Assembly: GCF_006543045.1 (NCBI RefSeq)
Contig: NZ_RBZW01000003.1
Location: 248,001-312,000 of the forward strand
Reading direction: 5' to 3'
Origin: Salinadaptatus halalkaliphilus
GTDB taxonomy: Archaea; Halobacteriota; Halobacteria; Halobacteriales; Natrialbaceae
DNA: 64,000 nucleotides
This document shows positions 34,657 to 42,861 of this stretch, piece by piece; position 1 is the stretch's first letter, and every line of letters begins with the position of its first letter. The translations under genes and the position numbers were made by a program. The notes below the pieces were generated by a model. The model was not told the DNA's origin. It saw nothing but the letters and a program-made list of their open reading frames with translations, and did no database searches.

Positions 34657-36071
34657 GCGCCGTCGAAACGCGGCTGCCGTCGACGACGGCGTGGGCGGTC
34701 GCGCTCGCCGCCGCATTCGGTACGATCGCGCTGGCGATCTCTCGGCCGGTGACCGTCCTGGGGGCGTTCTGTGGGCTCGCTATCGCCGTCACGGCGCACG
34801 GGTTCAGCGGATCGCACCGACGAGTCGCCCTCACGGCAGCAGTCCTCCCCGTTGTCGTCCTCGTTGCAGTGGGTTCTATCGGCGCGCTGGCCGATCTCGC
34901 GGGTGTCGCGCTCGCGATCGTCGGCGTCGTCGTCGGCACTACAACCGGTTTCGTCCTCGGTGGCCATCCGTCCTCGTGGCTCCTCGAGCGAGCGGGGTCG
35001 GCGTCCCTGGGCGCGTCCCTCGTCGCCAGCGGCGTCGCGCTGGTCGCACTCGGGATCGACGCGTTCGACGGTCTCGGATCGGCAGCGTCGATGGTACTGT
35101 GGCTACCTGGTTCGGAATTGTTCGGCCTCGTCCTGACGCTCGTCGTCGCCGGCAGTGCCGTCGTCGCGGGCGTCGTTGCCGTTCCGCCGGCGATGCTCAC
35201 CGCACCGAAGCGACGGTTGGCGTACGTCAGGAGCCGAAACGCACTCGCGTGGTGGCTCGCCATCGGGACGGCCGCCGCGCTCGTAGTGCTTGCGATGCTT
35301 GCGGTGCTCACCCGACTCGTCCCGCCGCTTGCGTTCCTCGAGAGCTGGCTTACCGGTAGTGCGCTCGTGCGCGCCACCCTCGTCGCGCTGACGGTCGGTG
35401 GCGTCGTCGTCACCCTCGCCAGTGCGATCGTCCACGTCTCGTGGTCACAGACCGAGGGGCGTGAGAACGCCGTCGTTCCGGTCCTCGCCGGAGCAGGCTG
35501 TGGCGTGGCTTGCTCGGCGATACTCGTCGGTAGCGGTGCCCTCACGAGTGAATTCGTTGCCGGCGGTGCCAGCCTCTCGGCCGGCCTCGTCGGCGCGCTG
35601 TTCGGCGCGACTGCCGTCGTCCTCGGCATCGGCGGCTTTCTCGTCTGGATCTACGCCGAAGAACGTCGATCGACACAGCCACTCGAGACGACCGTTCTCG
35701 CCCCCATCGCACTCGCGGCCGGGAGCGTCGTCGTCGCCGCGACGGTCGACATCGGCGATGGCGGCCTCGAGGCCGCTCGGGGCGGGTTGGGTCCGTTCGT
35801 TGCCCTGGCAGCGGCGCTGTTTGCGTTCGATGTCGGTCGGTACGGTCGCGCTCTCGGTCGGGAGGTCGGTCGCGGCGGCGTTTCCCGGCGTCCCCAACTG
35901 GTTCGAATCGGCTGGAGTGGCGTCGTCGCAGCGCTTGCCGTCCCGATCGCGATTTTCGGTGTGGTCCTCGCGACGGTCGTGGCGCCGACGCTGTCGGTCC
36001 CCTCGACCGCGGGCGTCGTCCTCGGACTCTGTGCGGTCGTCGTCGCGGCCTGGCTGCTCACTCAGGAGTGA
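34653..36071 (+). CDS. 472-residue multi-pass membrane protein (DUF7519-like)
   Basis: A hydrophobic protein with about 12-14 transmembrane segments (alanine, valine, glycine rich) and no recognised catalytic motif. I think it is the DUF7519 component that follows DUF58 in haloarchaea. It could be an envelope scaffold or transporter for the MoxR system; function unknown. ATG overlaps the DUF58 stop by 4 bp and a GGGAGGG precedes it. It ends 31 bp before the stop of the convergent moxR gene. Confidence 0.7.
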   Translation: MSAVETRLPSTTAWAVALAAAFGTIALAISRPVTVLGAFCGLAIAVTAHGFSGSHRRVALTAAVLPVVVLVAVGSIGALADLAGVALAIVGVVVGTTTGFVLGGHPSSWLLERAGSASLGASLVASGVALVALGIDAFDGLGSAASMVLWLPGSELFGLVLTLVVAGSAVVAGVVAVPPAMLTAPKRRLAYVRSRNALAWWLAIGTAAALVVLAMLAVLTRLVPPLAFLESWLTGSALVRATLVALTVGGVVVTLASAIVHVSWSQTEGRENAVVPVLAGAGCGVACSAILVGSGALTSEFVAGGASLSAGLVGALFGATAVVLGIGGFLVWIYAEERRSTQPLETTVLAPIALAAGSVVVAATVDIGDGGLEAARGGLGPFVALAAALFAFDVGRYGRALGREVGRGGVSRRPQLVRIGWSGVVAALAVPIAIFGVVLATVVAPTLSVPSTAGVVLGLCAVVVAAWLLTQE

Positions 36072-36102
36072 CGACTCGTCCTCGAGCCGGCCGGACTAAC
36101 GC

Positions 36103-37068
36103 CTACGGCGCGGACGCGGGATCCATCGCCGGGACCTCGACCGACTCGAGGACATCGTCGATCACGGCTCGCCGAGAGATGCCCTCGACGCTGGCTTCGG
36201 GGGTCAACACGAGTCGGTGTGCGAGCGAAGGGGCGGCGATCCGCTGGATGTCGTCGGGAACGACGTACTCCCGCCCGTCGAGGGTGGCTCGAGCGCGGCT
36301 CACTTCGAACAGCCGCTGGACGCCCCGAGGCGAGACGCCGACGTCGACGCGGCCGTCGGTTCGCGTCGCCCGACAGAGATCGGCGATGTAGTCTCTGATC
36401 GGCTCCTCGACGGTGGTTTTCTCGGGCACGGCCTGTAGCTCGAGGACCCGCTCGCGGTCGACGACGGGGCCGACGGTCGGATCCGGCCGGTCGCGGTCGG
36501 CCCGTCGGTCGATCAGTTCTCGGGTACCGTCGCCGTCGGGATAGCCGAGCGATGTCTTGATCATGAATCGGTCTCGCTGGGCCTCGGGGAGTTCGAAGGT
36601 TCCTTCCTGTTCGACGGGATTCTGCGTCGCGATGACCAGGAAAGGATCGGGTAGCTCGTGGGTCTCGCCGTCGACGGTGACCTGATCCTCCGCCATCGCC
36701 TCGAGCAGGGCCGATTGGGTTTTCGGCGGCGCGCGATTGATCTCGTCGGCCAGCACGACGTTGCCGAAGACGGGCCCGGGCGTGAAGTGAAACTCGCCGT
36801 GTTCCTCCTCGAAGACGTACGATCCCGTCACGTCGGAGGGCATCAGGTCGGGCGTAAATTGGATGCGAGAAAACTCGAGCCCGAGTGCGGTCGCGAGCGA
36901 GCGGGCGGTCAGGGTCTTGCCGGTGCCGGGAACGTCCTCGAGTAAGACGTGACCGCGAGCGAGGAGGGCGGCAGTGATCTCCTCGAGGACGGTTTCGTCG
37001 GCGACGACGGCAGAGCGGACTTCCTCGACGACGGCCTCGGCCGTCGCCGCAGCGTCGGGGACTGACAT
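36103..37068 (-). CDS. MoxR-family AAA+ ATPase
   Basis: A 321-residue AAA+ protein. Walker A GTGKT (about residues 46-50) is in LEDVPGTGKTLTARSLA, Walker B is in VLADEINRAPPKTQSALLEAM, sensor and second-region-of-homology stretches follow, and LVIATQNPVEQEGTFELPEAQRDRFM is a MoxR hallmark. It is a chaperone-like activator of VWA/DUF58 partner proteins, here encoded convergently in the adjacent operon. Start ATG 37068 as in relatives. Confidence 0.93.
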   Translation of the reverse strand: MSVPDAAATAEAVVEEVRSAVVADETVLEEITAALLARGHVLLEDVPGTGKTLTARSLATALGLEFSRIQFTPDLMPSDVTGSYVFEEEHGEFHFTPGPVFGNVVLADEINRAPPKTQSALLEAMAEDQVTVDGETHELPDPFLVIATQNPVEQEGTFELPEAQRDRFMIKTSLGYPDGDGTRELIDRRADRDRPDPTVGPVVDRERVLELQAVPEKTTVEEPIRDYIADLCRATRTDGRVDVGVSPRGVQRLFEVSRARATLDGREYVVPDDIQRIAAPSLAHRLVLTPEASVEGISRRAVIDDVLESVEVPAMDPASAP

Positions 37069-37201
37069 ACGGGGACACCGTACTCGTGCTGACTTATAAC
37101 TCATGCAACTGGCTCTGGCGGCCGGTTCCGTGCGATCAGCGCTGCAGTGACGTGTAGTGGCTACGAGAGCCAACCGCGAAGTGGGGACCGCAGTCGAGTG
37201 G

Positions 37202-37294
37202 TCACTCGCGTCCGAGCCGCCGCTTGAGCGTCTGGAGTAAGCCGACCGACTCCTCCTTGCGGTCGGGATCGGGGATGGCTTTCTGTCTCTTCAT
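37202..37294 (-). CDS. 30-residue micro-protein behind a leaderless-type promoter
   Basis: Reads MKRQKAIPDPDRKEESVGLL then QTLKRRLGRE and stop. A TATA-like TTTATG (37319-37324 on this strand) is about 25-27 bp upstream of the ATG, the leaderless spacing. It is basic and helical, unlike acidic haloarchaeal proteins, so it could bind nucleic acid or membrane. No family recognised; evidence is the promoter geometry and non-random composition. Confidence 0.45.
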   Translation of the reverse strand: MKRQKAIPDPDRKEESVGLLQTLKRRLGRE

Positions 37295-37318
37295 AGGTGT
37301 ATGTTCCCGTCCCACATG

Positions 37319-37324
37319 CATAAA
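37319..37324 (-). promoter_or_regulatory. TATA-like box of the 30-residue micro-gene
   Basis: TTTATG on the minus strand, 25 bp from the ATG at 37294. Confidence 0.35.
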
Positions 37325-37545
37325 TCGTCATGATGAATATGCCACTTTCAACAGCCCCGCGGCTCACGGCCGAAACCCGATAGCGATGTCGAGACGGGGG
37401 ACCGCTCGTCGCCGCCGGCACCCATCATACGACGGGGAAGCCATCCACACGAGACCCTCGAGCGGCGACGATTACGGGAGCGTTGGCCGTCGACGATGCC
37501 GACAGTTTCACAACTATTAGGCACCTGCCACGCGAACGAATCGCT

Positions 37546-38550
37546 ATGAAGGAACTCTTTCGGAAAGCGGCCCGGGGCGACCGGACCGAACGCCCGCCGG
37601 TGTGGATGATGCGCCAGGCCGGGCGCTACCTGCCGGAGTATCGCGAACTCCGGGAGGACTACACGTTTCTCGAGGCCATCTCGACGCCCGAGATCGCGGC
37701 CGAAATCTCGCTACAGCCCTTCGAGCGGTTCCAACCCGACGGCGTCGTCATGTACTCCGATATTCTCACCGTGCTCGAGCCGCTGGATTTTGCCTACCAC
37801 CTCGAGTCCGGCGTCGGCCCGGTCGTCGAGAACCCCGTCGACTCGCCGGACGACACCTACCGCGAGCGCGGCGACGTCCGCGAGGAACTATGGTACGTGG
37901 GCGAGCTGCTCGAGCGCCTCTCGGCCGAACTCGGCTCGGACGCGGCCGTGCTTGGTTTCGCCGGCGGCCCGTTTACCCTGTCGGCCTACGCCTGTGAAGG
38001 GACGCCCTCGCGCTCGTTTATGGCGGTTCGTCGGCTTCGGGCCGAATACCCCGAGGCCTTCGAACGGCTCCTGCAGGCCTTCACCGACGTACTCCTCGAG
38101 TACGTCACCTATCAGGTCGAGGCCGGCGCCGACGCGATTCAGCTGTTCGATACCTACGCCGGCCTCCTCTCGCCGGCGGATTACCGCGAGTTCCTGCTGC
38201 CGTTGCACCAGGAGATCCTCGCGGCGATCGATGTCCCCACGATCATCTTCGCGCGCAATATGAGCGGCAACCTCGAGTTGCTCGCCGACAGCGGGGCCGA
38301 CGTCGTCGCACTGGACTGGACGGTCGACGTAGAGACGGCCCGGACGGAACTGGGCGACGTGGCGATTCAGGGCAACCTCGACCCGGCGCTGCTGTACGGC
38401 AATCCCGAGACGGTCCGAGAGCGCACGCTCGAGGTCGTCGAGGCCGCGGGCGAGGCCGGCCACATCCTGAACCTCGGCCACGGCGTCGATCGCAACACGC
38501 CCGTCGAGAACGTCGCGGCGTTCTTCGAGGCGGCGAAAACGGACGCTTGA
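37546..38550 (+). CDS. hemE: Uroporphyrinogen decarboxylase
   Basis: A 334-residue TIM-barrel enzyme with the family signatures PPVWMMRQAGRYLPEYRE near residues 18-34 (the arginines bind porphyrin carboxylates) and GFAGGPFTLSAYACEG, then GHILNLGHGVDRNTPVENV at the end. It converts uroporphyrinogen III to coproporphyrinogen III. ATG 37546 chosen; the frame is open upstream but lacks homology. It lies beside hemH and hemG in a heme neighbourhood. Confidence 0.95.
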   Translation: MKELFRKAARGDRTERPPVWMMRQAGRYLPEYRELREDYTFLEAISTPEIAAEISLQPFERFQPDGVVMYSDILTVLEPLDFAYHLESGVGPVVENPVDSPDDTYRERGDVREELWYVGELLERLSAELGSDAAVLGFAGGPFTLSAYACEGTPSRSFMAVRRLRAEYPEAFERLLQAFTDVLLEYVTYQVEAGADAIQLFDTYAGLLSPADYREFLLPLHQEILAAIDVPTIIFARNMSGNLELLADSGADVVALDWTVDVETARTELGDVAIQGNLDPALLYGNPETVRERTLEVVEAAGEAGHILNLGHGVDRNTPVENVAAFFEAAKTDA

Positions 38551-38600
38551 TGCAGTCGCAATTCGCCCGTTCGACGGCGTATCACAACTAACTGGATCGC

Positions 38601-39083
38601 TTACGGCGGGTTTTCTACCGCGTTGATCGCCTCGAGTTCGCCGTCGTCGTATGCCAGTCGCCAGCAGGCGTGGACCGCTCGAGCGACGAGAACGACTTCG
38701 GAGACGGCGATGCACGACGGCGCGACGTCGTCGGGGGTGTTCGATGCCCTCGGTGGTGGATGGAAATGGTGGTCCGTCGCCGGGCGGGGGAAGTCGTGTG
38801 GATGCACATCCCAGCGACAGTTTCGATCCTGAGAATCGGTATAGTGGACATTGTAGTCGTCGACGGTGGTCCAGCTGACGTCCAGTCGTGCGGAACTCGC
38901 CGAACCGATACCATCGGCCAGCTGCAGCGTCAACTCGGTCGGATCCACCGGGTCGTCCAGTTCGCCCGTCGCCATCGGCTCCAACCGCTCGAACGTCGCT
39001 CGAAAATCGTAGAGCGACGGGCCGTCAATCGGTCCACGGAGCGAGTGAGACGGCTCGCCCGTGTCGTCTTCCGGCGCTTCCAT
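38601..39083 (-). CDS. TumE-like (DUF6516-type) candidate toxin, second gene of a putative toxin-antitoxin pair
   Basis: A 160-residue protein. The RWDVHPHDFPRP (90-101) and HHFHPP (105-110) segments resemble the R-x-D-x-x-P-H...P-H-H-x-H core of TumE-family proteins, with histidines in suitable places for a nuclease- or transferase-like site. The N-terminal 40 residues add an ESPHSLR-type polar segment. Its ATG (39083) abuts the stop of the upstream HTH gene with zero gap, indicating co-translation. The assignment rests on motif resemblance and operon form, not on a database hit; an unrelated haloarchaeal effector is possible. Confidence 0.55.
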   Translation of the reverse strand: MEAPEDDTGEPSHSLRGPIDGPSLYDFRATFERLEPMATGELDDPVDPTELTLQLADGIGSASSARLDVSWTTVDDYNVHYTDSQDRNCRWDVHPHDFPRPATDHHFHPPPRASNTPDDVAPSCIAVSEVVLVARAVHACWRLAYDDGELEAINAVENPP

Positions 39084-39608
39084 CTACGGCACCTGTGATG
39101 CGTGCAGGTCTTGCTCGGCGTTGCTCACCGCCAGCGCGACCCTGGCGAAGTGCAGGTTACGCCGTGTCGTTTGCCACGCTTGCAACGTTTCACCGTCGAT
39201 TGCGGTCTCAGAGAGGACAGCGTCTTCCGGCGACTCGGCGTCGTACTCGTCGCGGTACGTTCGAACCGTCTGTTGCATCTCGGCGACCCGTGTAGCCAGT
39301 GTGGCAGCATCGACCTCTGACCGGATACGATTTGCCTGTTCGAGGACAAGCGATTCGTTGGAGCGTTTGTAACACGCTCCCCTCGAGTCGGGGGAGGCGG
39401 TTTCGACGACGAATCCGTCCGCTGCGAGGTGACGAAGGTGCTTTCGTGTCGTGTTCTCACTGGTTCGGGACCGCTCGGCGAGTTCACTGACGGACTGGGG
39501 TTCGTACGTCCGCTTTACGGTTTCTCGGACGCGTTCGAACGGCGTAGTCTCCTCGATCCACTCGGCCACCACTCGCTCGTCGACGTCCGTGGATTCGTCC
39601 TCGGCCAT
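39084..39608 (-). CDS. HTH protein, putative antitoxin/repressor (DUF7342-like)
   Basis: A 174-residue protein. A winged-helix HTH occupies about 35-80 (SVSELAERSRTSENTTRKHLRHLAADGFVVE), followed by a long helical/coiled-coil region to the end (QANRIRSEVDAATLATRVAEMQ) that may form dimers or bind its partner. It resembles haloarchaeal MarR/ArsR-type regulators with a helical tail (DUF7342 from memory). It precedes, and abuts, the TumE-like gene, so the pair may be autoregulated. Confidence 0.65.
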   Translation of the reverse strand: MAEDESTDVDERVVAEWIEETTPFERVRETVKRTYEPQSVSELAERSRTSENTTRKHLRHLAADGFVVETASPDSRGACYKRSNESLVLEQANRIRSEVDAATLATRVAEMQQTVRTYRDEYDAESPEDAVLSETAIDGETLQAWQTTRRNLHFARVALAVSNAEQDLHASQVP

Positions 39609-39729
39609 CGTCTGGAGTAACGGTGGCGAAATATATTACGCTTCGGGTGCCTATTTTGATCTCTCCGCGAGAGTCGTCTCGGTCGGACACCGACACGATA
39701 CTGACCCATCGTAAGACCCGTCGTCCATG

Positions 39730-40791
39730 CTACTGCGGCGCCAGTCCGGCGTTGAAACAGTACGTCCCCGGCTCATCGCGACACTGACACTGCCGAAGCT
39801 GGTAGTACGATGGCTCGAAGCCCGAGAGAAACGGCTCGAGGACATCTGCAAGCAGCGTCGGGAACCGGTCGTCGTCGTGGGGGACGGGGACCCGATAGAG
39901 CTCGAGGCCGACATCTGTGGCGTCTTCCCGGAGGTCGACGTCGAGTTCGACGAGCGTTTCCGACTGTTCGTGCATGAAGCTCATCGGCTCGACGACGACG
40001 CGGTCGGCCTCGCCCGCCAGTCCCTCGACGACATCTTCGGTGTCGGGTTCGGTCCAGTCGATACCGCGGTTGGCATGATTCTGGTAGCCGAGTTCGTACT
40101 CGTCGATGCCGAGCATGCTAGCGATGGTTTCGGCGTGTTCCTCGACGTACTGGTCGTAGCGACTGCCCTCCTCGAGATACTTTGTGGGCGTGCCATGGGC
40201 CGAAAAGACGAACGCGGTGTCGGGATCGGTCAGGTCGAGACCCTCCTCGTCGACGTAGTCTCGGATCCCTTCGGCGCGAAGTCGGTTGTAGGCCGGCACG
40301 CGGTGCCAGCCCGTGACCGCGGCGAAGTCGGGATCGTAACCGTCGGCGTCGTCGATGGCGTCCTCGAGGTTGTCGATCGCCGAGACGGTCGTCGAGGGAC
40401 CACACAGTGGGTAGATCGGAACGGCGACGACCGACTCGATCCCGTCCGCTGCCAGCGTCTCGGCCATGTCTGGGATCAGCGGCTCCATGAACTGCATCGC
40501 GTGGTAGACGCTGACATCGTGGCTGCGCTCCTCGAGGCGGGCGGCGAGCGCGTCGGCCTGGGCGCTCGCCTGGGCTTGCAGCGGCGAGCCGCCGATTTCC
40601 TCGTACTCCTCGAGCAGACTGGGAAGTCGCCGCTCGGCCAGCTCCCGAGAGCGTTCCCAGGCGGCCTCCTCGGAGTCGGCCTCCTCGAGATCCGCGTTGT
40701 CGAAGAAGATGCGGGTGAGGTACTCCTGTACCACGTCGGGCTCGGGCGATGCGGGCTCGCCGAAGTTCAACAGGACGATTCCGGTGTGCAT
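39730..40791 (-). CDS. hemH: Ferrochelatase with cysteine-rich C terminus
   Basis: A 353-residue chelatase: NFGEPASP near the N terminus and VFSAHGTPTKYLEEG with the active-site histidine (about residue 196) are the ferrochelatase motifs. It inserts ferrous iron into a porphyrin. The C terminus QLRQCQCRDEPGTYCFN carries three cysteines, spaced as in iron-sulfur-binding ferrochelatases of some bacteria; haloarchaeal use of the coproporphyrin-dependent route could make coproporphyrin the substrate. Usually about 350 aa, so full length. Confidence 0.9.
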   Translation of the reverse strand: MHTGIVLLNFGEPASPEPDVVQEYLTRIFFDNADLEEADSEEAAWERSRELAERRLPSLLEEYEEIGGSPLQAQASAQADALAARLEERSHDVSVYHAMQFMEPLIPDMAETLAADGIESVVAVPIYPLCGPSTTVSAIDNLEDAIDDADGYDPDFAAVTGWHRVPAYNRLRAEGIRDYVDEEGLDLTDPDTAFVFSAHGTPTKYLEEGSRYDQYVEEHAETIASMLGIDEYELGYQNHANRGIDWTEPDTEDVVEGLAGEADRVVVEPMSFMHEQSETLVELDVDLREDATDVGLELYRVPVPHDDDRFPTLLADVLEPFLSGFEPSYYQLRQCQCRDEPGTYCFNAGLAPQ

Positions 40792-40927
40792 GTGCGGGCG
40801 TTAGGAGAGCGCCGGTATATGCACTTCGGACCCGAAGTGCGAGCGGACGCGATACCGACGCTCGAGTGTGAATACGGACGAACCAGTTCGGCTCGCACCG
40901 ATCGGGTTCGTGGCGACGAGTGCGGTG

Positions 40928-42199
40928 TCACTTCTCAGCCAGCGTCGCCGCCAGTTGCGTCGCGTTGCGAATGCGCCCGGGGATCCCCGGACGGCCGACG
41001 TAGTTCGCACAGAGGTGGATACCGGCGGGGGGCTCGAGGTCGTCCATGGCGGTAAAGGAGCGGTCATAGGCCGGCATTCCAGGCTCCCAGCGGTGGACGT
41101 GGATCGGGGTCGCCCGAGCGCCGGTGAGCCGTTCGAACTCGGTCGCTGCGAGCTCGCCCAGGCTCTCGTCGGAGCGCTCGAGCATGTTGGGATCGCTGCC
41201 GGGATCGACGTAGCAAGTAAAGAGCCGGTCCCGGTCGAGGAAGCTCGCGTTCCAGGTGCTGCCGCTGATTCGGACATCCGATCCCGAGGGGACGAGCGCG
41301 CCGATTCCCTCGCCGTCGAAGTCGGACTCGAGATAGACCATGCCGATCGGGTTGTACGAAAATCGCTCGAGCGTCGCCGAGAGTCCCTCGTCGACTGGCT
41401 CGAGCAAGTCTGCGGCGGTTGGGGCGGGCGTGGTCACGACGACCTCGTCGACGCGTTCGGTGCCACTCTCGGTGACCAGTTCGAACTGCTCGTCCCGTTC
41501 GTGAACCGACTCGACGGCCGTCTCGAGCGAAATTGCGTCGGCGTGGGCGTCGTAGAGCGCCTCGGCAAGCTGGCCGAGTCCGTCCTCGAACGTACAGATC
41601 GGTGGCGTCTCCCGGCCCCCCAGACGTTTGCGAAGGGCCCACCAGAGGACGCTGCCGTCGATCCCCGCGTTCTCGAGGGCCCGCCCCAGCGAGTACTCGA
41701 CGAGCATATCCGATGGATCGGTGCCGTAGAGGCCGCTGTAGAGGGGACCGCCGAATCGCCGGGCGGCCTGCCGGCCGAACGAACGCGTGAGGTACGCCTC
41801 GACGCTTTCACCCGCTCGAGGCGGGTCGGCGAGTGGCTCTTTGAGGATCCGAAGCTTGCCGCGAAGACTGAGCAGATCGGTCGTCACGGCCTCGCGAAGC
41901 GATAACGGGACGACCGATAGCGAGCCGTCGTGGTAGACGTACAGCGGCTGGTCGTCCTCACCCGCTCGTAACTGCTCGCGGAGACCGAGATCGTCGACCA
42001 GCGATTCGATCGTCGGCGAGAGCCGGAGCCGCTGAGGGCCTAACTCGAGGAGACGGCCGTCGACGCGTCGACTTCGCATGACCCCACCAGGTTCGCTGGC
42101 GGCGTCGAAGGCGACGACGTCGGCGTCTCGAGTGGCCAACGCTCGGACGAGCGTGAGCCCGGAAATCCCGGCGCCAACGACGCCGACTCTCGGTGGCAT
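40928..42199 (-). CDS. HemG/HemY-type (copro/proto)porphyrinogen oxidase
   Basis: A 423-residue FAD-dependent amine-oxidase-fold protein: VGAGISGLTLVRALATRDADVVAFDA is the FAD dinucleotide motif, GGVMRSRRVDGRLLELGPQRL the substrate-entry region, and IHLCANYVGRPGIPG the C-terminal FAD-binding motif. It oxidises coproporphyrinogen III or protoporphyrinogen IX, as HemY in Gram-positive bacteria. ATG 42199 gives the right N terminus. It is next to hemH, 136 bp upstream of it on the same strand. Confidence 0.9.
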   Translation of the reverse strand: MPPRVGVVGAGISGLTLVRALATRDADVVAFDAASEPGGVMRSRRVDGRLLELGPQRLRLSPTIESLVDDLGLREQLRAGEDDQPLYVYHDGSLSVVPLSLREAVTTDLLSLRGKLRILKEPLADPPRAGESVEAYLTRSFGRQAARRFGGPLYSGLYGTDPSDMLVEYSLGRALENAGIDGSVLWWALRKRLGGRETPPICTFEDGLGQLAEALYDAHADAISLETAVESVHERDEQFELVTESGTERVDEVVVTTPAPTAADLLEPVDEGLSATLERFSYNPIGMVYLESDFDGEGIGALVPSGSDVRISGSTWNASFLDRDRLFTCYVDPGSDPNMLERSDESLGELAATEFERLTGARATPIHVHRWEPGMPAYDRSFTAMDDLEPPAGIHLCANYVGRPGIPGRIRNATQLAATLAEK

Positions 42200-42261
42200 G
42201 TCTGCTGGTGGTTTCCGTCGGTCGTAGGTCAATGTAGCGATTCCCGGACCCCGGCACCGAC

Positions 42262-42678
42262 TTACCGGGCGACCGTCACCGGCACCGGTGCTCGCCGGAC
42301 GACCTGCTCGGCGACGCTGCCCAGCAGGACCCGCGAGGCACCGGACCGGCCGTGACTTCCGATGACGATCCGATCGGCATCGTGTTCGACCGCGTAGTCG
42401 ACGACCGCTCGAGCGGGGCGACCGACGACCGTGTCCGTCTCGATGTCGACGCCGTCCTCGGCTGCACGCTCGCGGACATCCTCGAGTAATTCCTCTGCTT
42501 GTTCTTTTTTCGACTCGAGGAGACTGTCGTAGGCGTAGACGCCGCCTTCCCCGTACATGCCGGCGCTCGGATCGACGACGTGGATCGCCGTGATCGACGC
42601 GTCGGGATGCTCCCGAACCGCGTGCTCGAGTGCCGTTCGTGCCGGCTCGGAGTCGTCCACTGGGACCAGAATGTCCAT
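42262..42678 (-). CDS. Universal stress protein (UspA family)
   Basis: A 138-residue UspA-fold protein. The start MDILVPVDDSEPARTALEHAV and the ATP-binding G-S-H-G-R-S-G-x9-G-S loop (DRIVIGSHGRSGASRVLLGSV) are intact, implying nucleotide binding. Such proteins respond to stress by unknown means. Encoded between the ABC exporter and the porphyrinogen oxidase, all on the minus strand. Confidence 0.9.
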   Translation of the reverse strand: MDILVPVDDSEPARTALEHAVREHPDASITAIHVVDPSAGMYGEGGVYAYDSLLESKKEQAEELLEDVRERAAEDGVDIETDTVVGRPARAVVDYAVEHDADRIVIGSHGRSGASRVLLGSVAEQVVRRAPVPVTVAR

Positions 42679-42779
42679 ACTCGAGATTGGGTCTCCGGGG
42701 GTATAAACGCGCCGTCAGTTCCCGCGCGACGATGCTTCTCGAGCGTGGCCCGAGCACCCGCAAGCGATTGGACCGTCTC

Positions 42780-42861
42780 ATACGGTTTACTGTACGTCAG
42801 TTCCGGCGCACCCGCCGCCCGGGTCGCGGGTGCGCCGGTAGATCGGTACAGGAATCCGTCT
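42780..42861. repeat. 82-bp palindromic repeat, copy 5
   Basis: Ends ATACGGTTTACTGTAC and AGGAATCCGTCT; inner stem CCGGCGCACCCGC with its exact complement GCGGGTGCGCCGG, both arms changed relative to copies 2 and 3 while pairing is kept. Its right terminal T is the complement of the last base of the permease TGA. Confidence 0.9.
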
